Of a DNA stretch of 64,000 nt, positions 62,417 through 64,000 are shown piece after piece. Made by a program: the position numbers and the translations under genes. Below the pieces are notes generated by a model. The model was not told the origin of the DNA. It worked only from the letters and a program-made list of their open reading frames with translations, and did not search any database. The DNA comes from Pteria penguin (lineage: Eukaryota; Mollusca; Bivalvia; Pterioida; Pteriidae). Position 1 is the stretch's first letter; each line of letters opens with the position of its first letter. The stretch covers positions 23,165,034-23,229,033 of the forward strand of contig CM068587.1 in NCBI GenBank assembly GCA_035048485.1. The letters are read 5' to 3'.

Positions 62417-63085
62417 TCCCTGTATTTTTGACCGGATTGCAAAGCAATTCCGGATCCGTCGCCATAAACTGAGAATATACTTAAGTCAAATATTTCATTT
62501 TAATTCATTCCATTGTCCAACGTTCAAATAAATTATTATGCAGAGTGATTTTATTCTATTTATCAATAGAATAAAACTAAACAAAATCCAAATCCCAGTT
62601 ATTAATTCATTGATGAACAGAAGAATATGAAATTTTGACTTGGGTATATTCTCAGTTTATGGCGCCGGACCCCGGTCTATGAATTGGCGAAAACGGTCTG
62701 TCTGTCCGTCCGTCCCTCCGTCCCTCCATCTGCATGTCCGTCCGTCCGCACGGTGTCAACATTTTGCATTAAGCATTTGCGTTTAGCTTGGTGTCTTTCA
62801 TACCCTAAAGGGTACTTATGTCAAAGTTGGTAGGTTTGTAGATACTTGAATGTTCTATCCAACCAATACAAAATTTTAGTGACCTTGAACTTGACTTTAC
62901 GCTTCAGTGAACACACACCGTTTTTGCCTTTGGGGTGACCACTTGCATACATGTATTGTTAATGTTAATGCAAAGCAATTCTGGTCTATAAAGTGGCAAA
63001 ATCTGTCTGTCCGTCCGTCCGACATCAACATTTTGCGTTTAGCATTTGCAATCCGGTCATACCGTCCTTGACGGTTTCTTGTTAA
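62417..63085. repeat. Dispersed repeat with (TCCG)n tract
   Basis: TTGACCGGATTGCAAAG at 62428 and GCAATCCGGTCA near 63047 are inverted ends. The interior repeats CTGTCTGTCCGTCCGTCC and AACATTTTGCGTTTAGCATTTG twice. A MITE is inserted at 62460-62664. Confidence 0.6.
62460..62664. mobile_element. MITE of about 205 bp
   Basis: Inverted ends of about 35 bp begin CGCCATAAACTGAGAATATA. The surrounding repeat reads through around it (GCAAAGCAATTCCGG...TCTATGAA compared with GCAAAGCAATTCTGGTCTAT at 62971). No coding sequence; target duplication unclear. Confidence 0.7.
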
Positions 63086-63214
63086 TTGCTTGTTTTCACC
63101 TTATTTAAAATGTAATATATTAAATTCTACTTTAAATGTTTTACCCATCGTCTGCATTTGTAATACTAAAGTTATAAATATATGCTTCACAAGTGTATGG
63201 TTATAACATGCCCG

Positions 63215-63690
63215 AACCAGTGTGGCTCAGTAGTTAAGGATCTTGTGTTGTGATCAAGAGGTCCTTGATTCGATTCCAGCAGCGGTCACTGCAGTGTTCT
63301 GTCTTTCGGATGAGACAATGAAAACTGATGCCCCGTGTCACGAGAGGCGTGGGACGTAAAAGACCCCTCGCTGCTTCAACTTATTCAAATAGGCACCTAG
63401 AGTAAACTGTTTGGTTTTAATAATATTTTGTTTTTTGTTTAACGTCACACCATGAATATTTCACGTATATGGTGACGGCATCTGCCTGATGCGGGCCTTT
63501 GCAACGGACCCACCCGAAGCAGTGAGGGATCTTTAACGTGCTATGCATACCACGATACGGGGCCTCGGTTTTTACTGTCTCATCCAAAAGACAGGATACC
63601 GGCATGACCAGAGCGGGACCCGAACCCCGGCCTCCCGATCAGGAAGCAAGCGCGATACTTCTAGGCCACGCCGGATTCAACAGCCTTCAG
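63215..63690. mobile_element. Inverted pair of tRNA-derived SINEs
   Basis: Plus copy 63215-63390: head GTGTGGCTCAGTAGTTAAGG, B box TTGATTCGATTCC, body CTGTCTTTCGGATGAGACAA. Minus copy 63430-63685: GTGTGACGTTAAACA end at 63438, B box GGTTCGGGTCCCGCTC, head GGCGTGGCCTAGAAGTATCG. Same family as 20905-21175. Confidence 0.75.
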
Positions 63691-63699
63691 ATTTGATGT

Positions 63700-64000
63700 A
63701 TGTATTGTTGAACGTCACACTCAGCAAAAAGTCTGCTATGTCCAAGAATTTACTTAATACTCATGATTATGTCTGTACTGATTCGGAACACAAGCTTTGA
63801 ATATGACTTGAAATCACATTCTACCGTCTAACACTTAACGAACACGGAAACAAATTCCTTTACGACAGTACGCATTCTTTTCGAACGTCATGACGTCAAA
63901 ATACTTTAGTTAAACGTCATACCTTACGTTCTCTGGATAAACATTACTCGCTTGATTTTCAGTCGATTTTTGTAAAATGTAGTTTTTTAAAAAATAGAAA
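63700..64000. other. No recognised feature
   Basis: Unique-looking AT-rich sequence to the window end; TGACGTCA at 63891-63898 is a CRE-like palindrome, not supported by any gene. Confidence 0.3.

Overview
This is AT-rich, intron-containing eukaryotic DNA packed with repeats, most likely from a bivalve mollusc. The inference rests on expanded, short IL-17-like genes, Penelope-like elements, tRNA-derived SINEs and a dispersed family with a palindromic GGCCCAAGTGGGCC head. The species cannot be named from the sequence alone.

The main biology is a tandem array of five IL-17-like cytokine genes, all on the + strand, at about 1.2-2.6, 15.3-16.6, 23.6-24.7, 30.6-31.7 and 35.4-36.3 kb. Each has a conserved TATA promoter, a first exon that seems to contribute only the ATG codon, an intron of 446-904 bp and one exon carrying the rest of a protein of about 142-144 residues. 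Copies 1-4 are nearly identical (5-7 substitutions in 129 residues for the pairs I counted). Copy 5 is clearly older and has lost one cysteine. An orphan promoter with a damaged TATA box (38.34-38.63 kb) marks a dead sixth unit. The array grew by duplication of whole 4-8 kb units, and flanking DNA aligns between units.

The units carry different insertions, which the paralogous units date and delimit. They are a CR1/L2-like LINE with tandem 3' repeats (3.97-6.09 kb); a 5.6-kb pogo/Tigger-like element with TA target duplication, subterminal repeats, a broken transposase and a HIRAN-like exon (8.78-14.38 kb); a 1.6-kb TIR element with CCGG duplication inside a SINE (19.29-20.90 kb); and a 1-kb palindromic element rich in CTCGAG repeats holding a nested hAT-like MITE (25.52-26.52 kb). 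Penelope-like fragments occur throughout.

Right of the array (38.8-64 kb) lie a Penelope-like N-terminal fragment (-), a gene for a secreted Asn/Gln/His-rich protein with a 5' UTR intron (-; about 45.3-48.1 kb), the last three recognised exons of an unidentified gene with a Lys/His-rich tail and a 23-nt microexon (-; 53.1-55.6 kb), and a two-exon DDE_Tnp_4-type transposase followed with a 4-nt ATGA overlap by a SWIM zinc-finger ORF (+; 59.76-62.36 kb). SINEs, MITEs and minisatellites fill much of the rest. Long stretches (40.1-42.3, 43.9-45.0, 49.6-53.0 kb) hold nothing I can identify.
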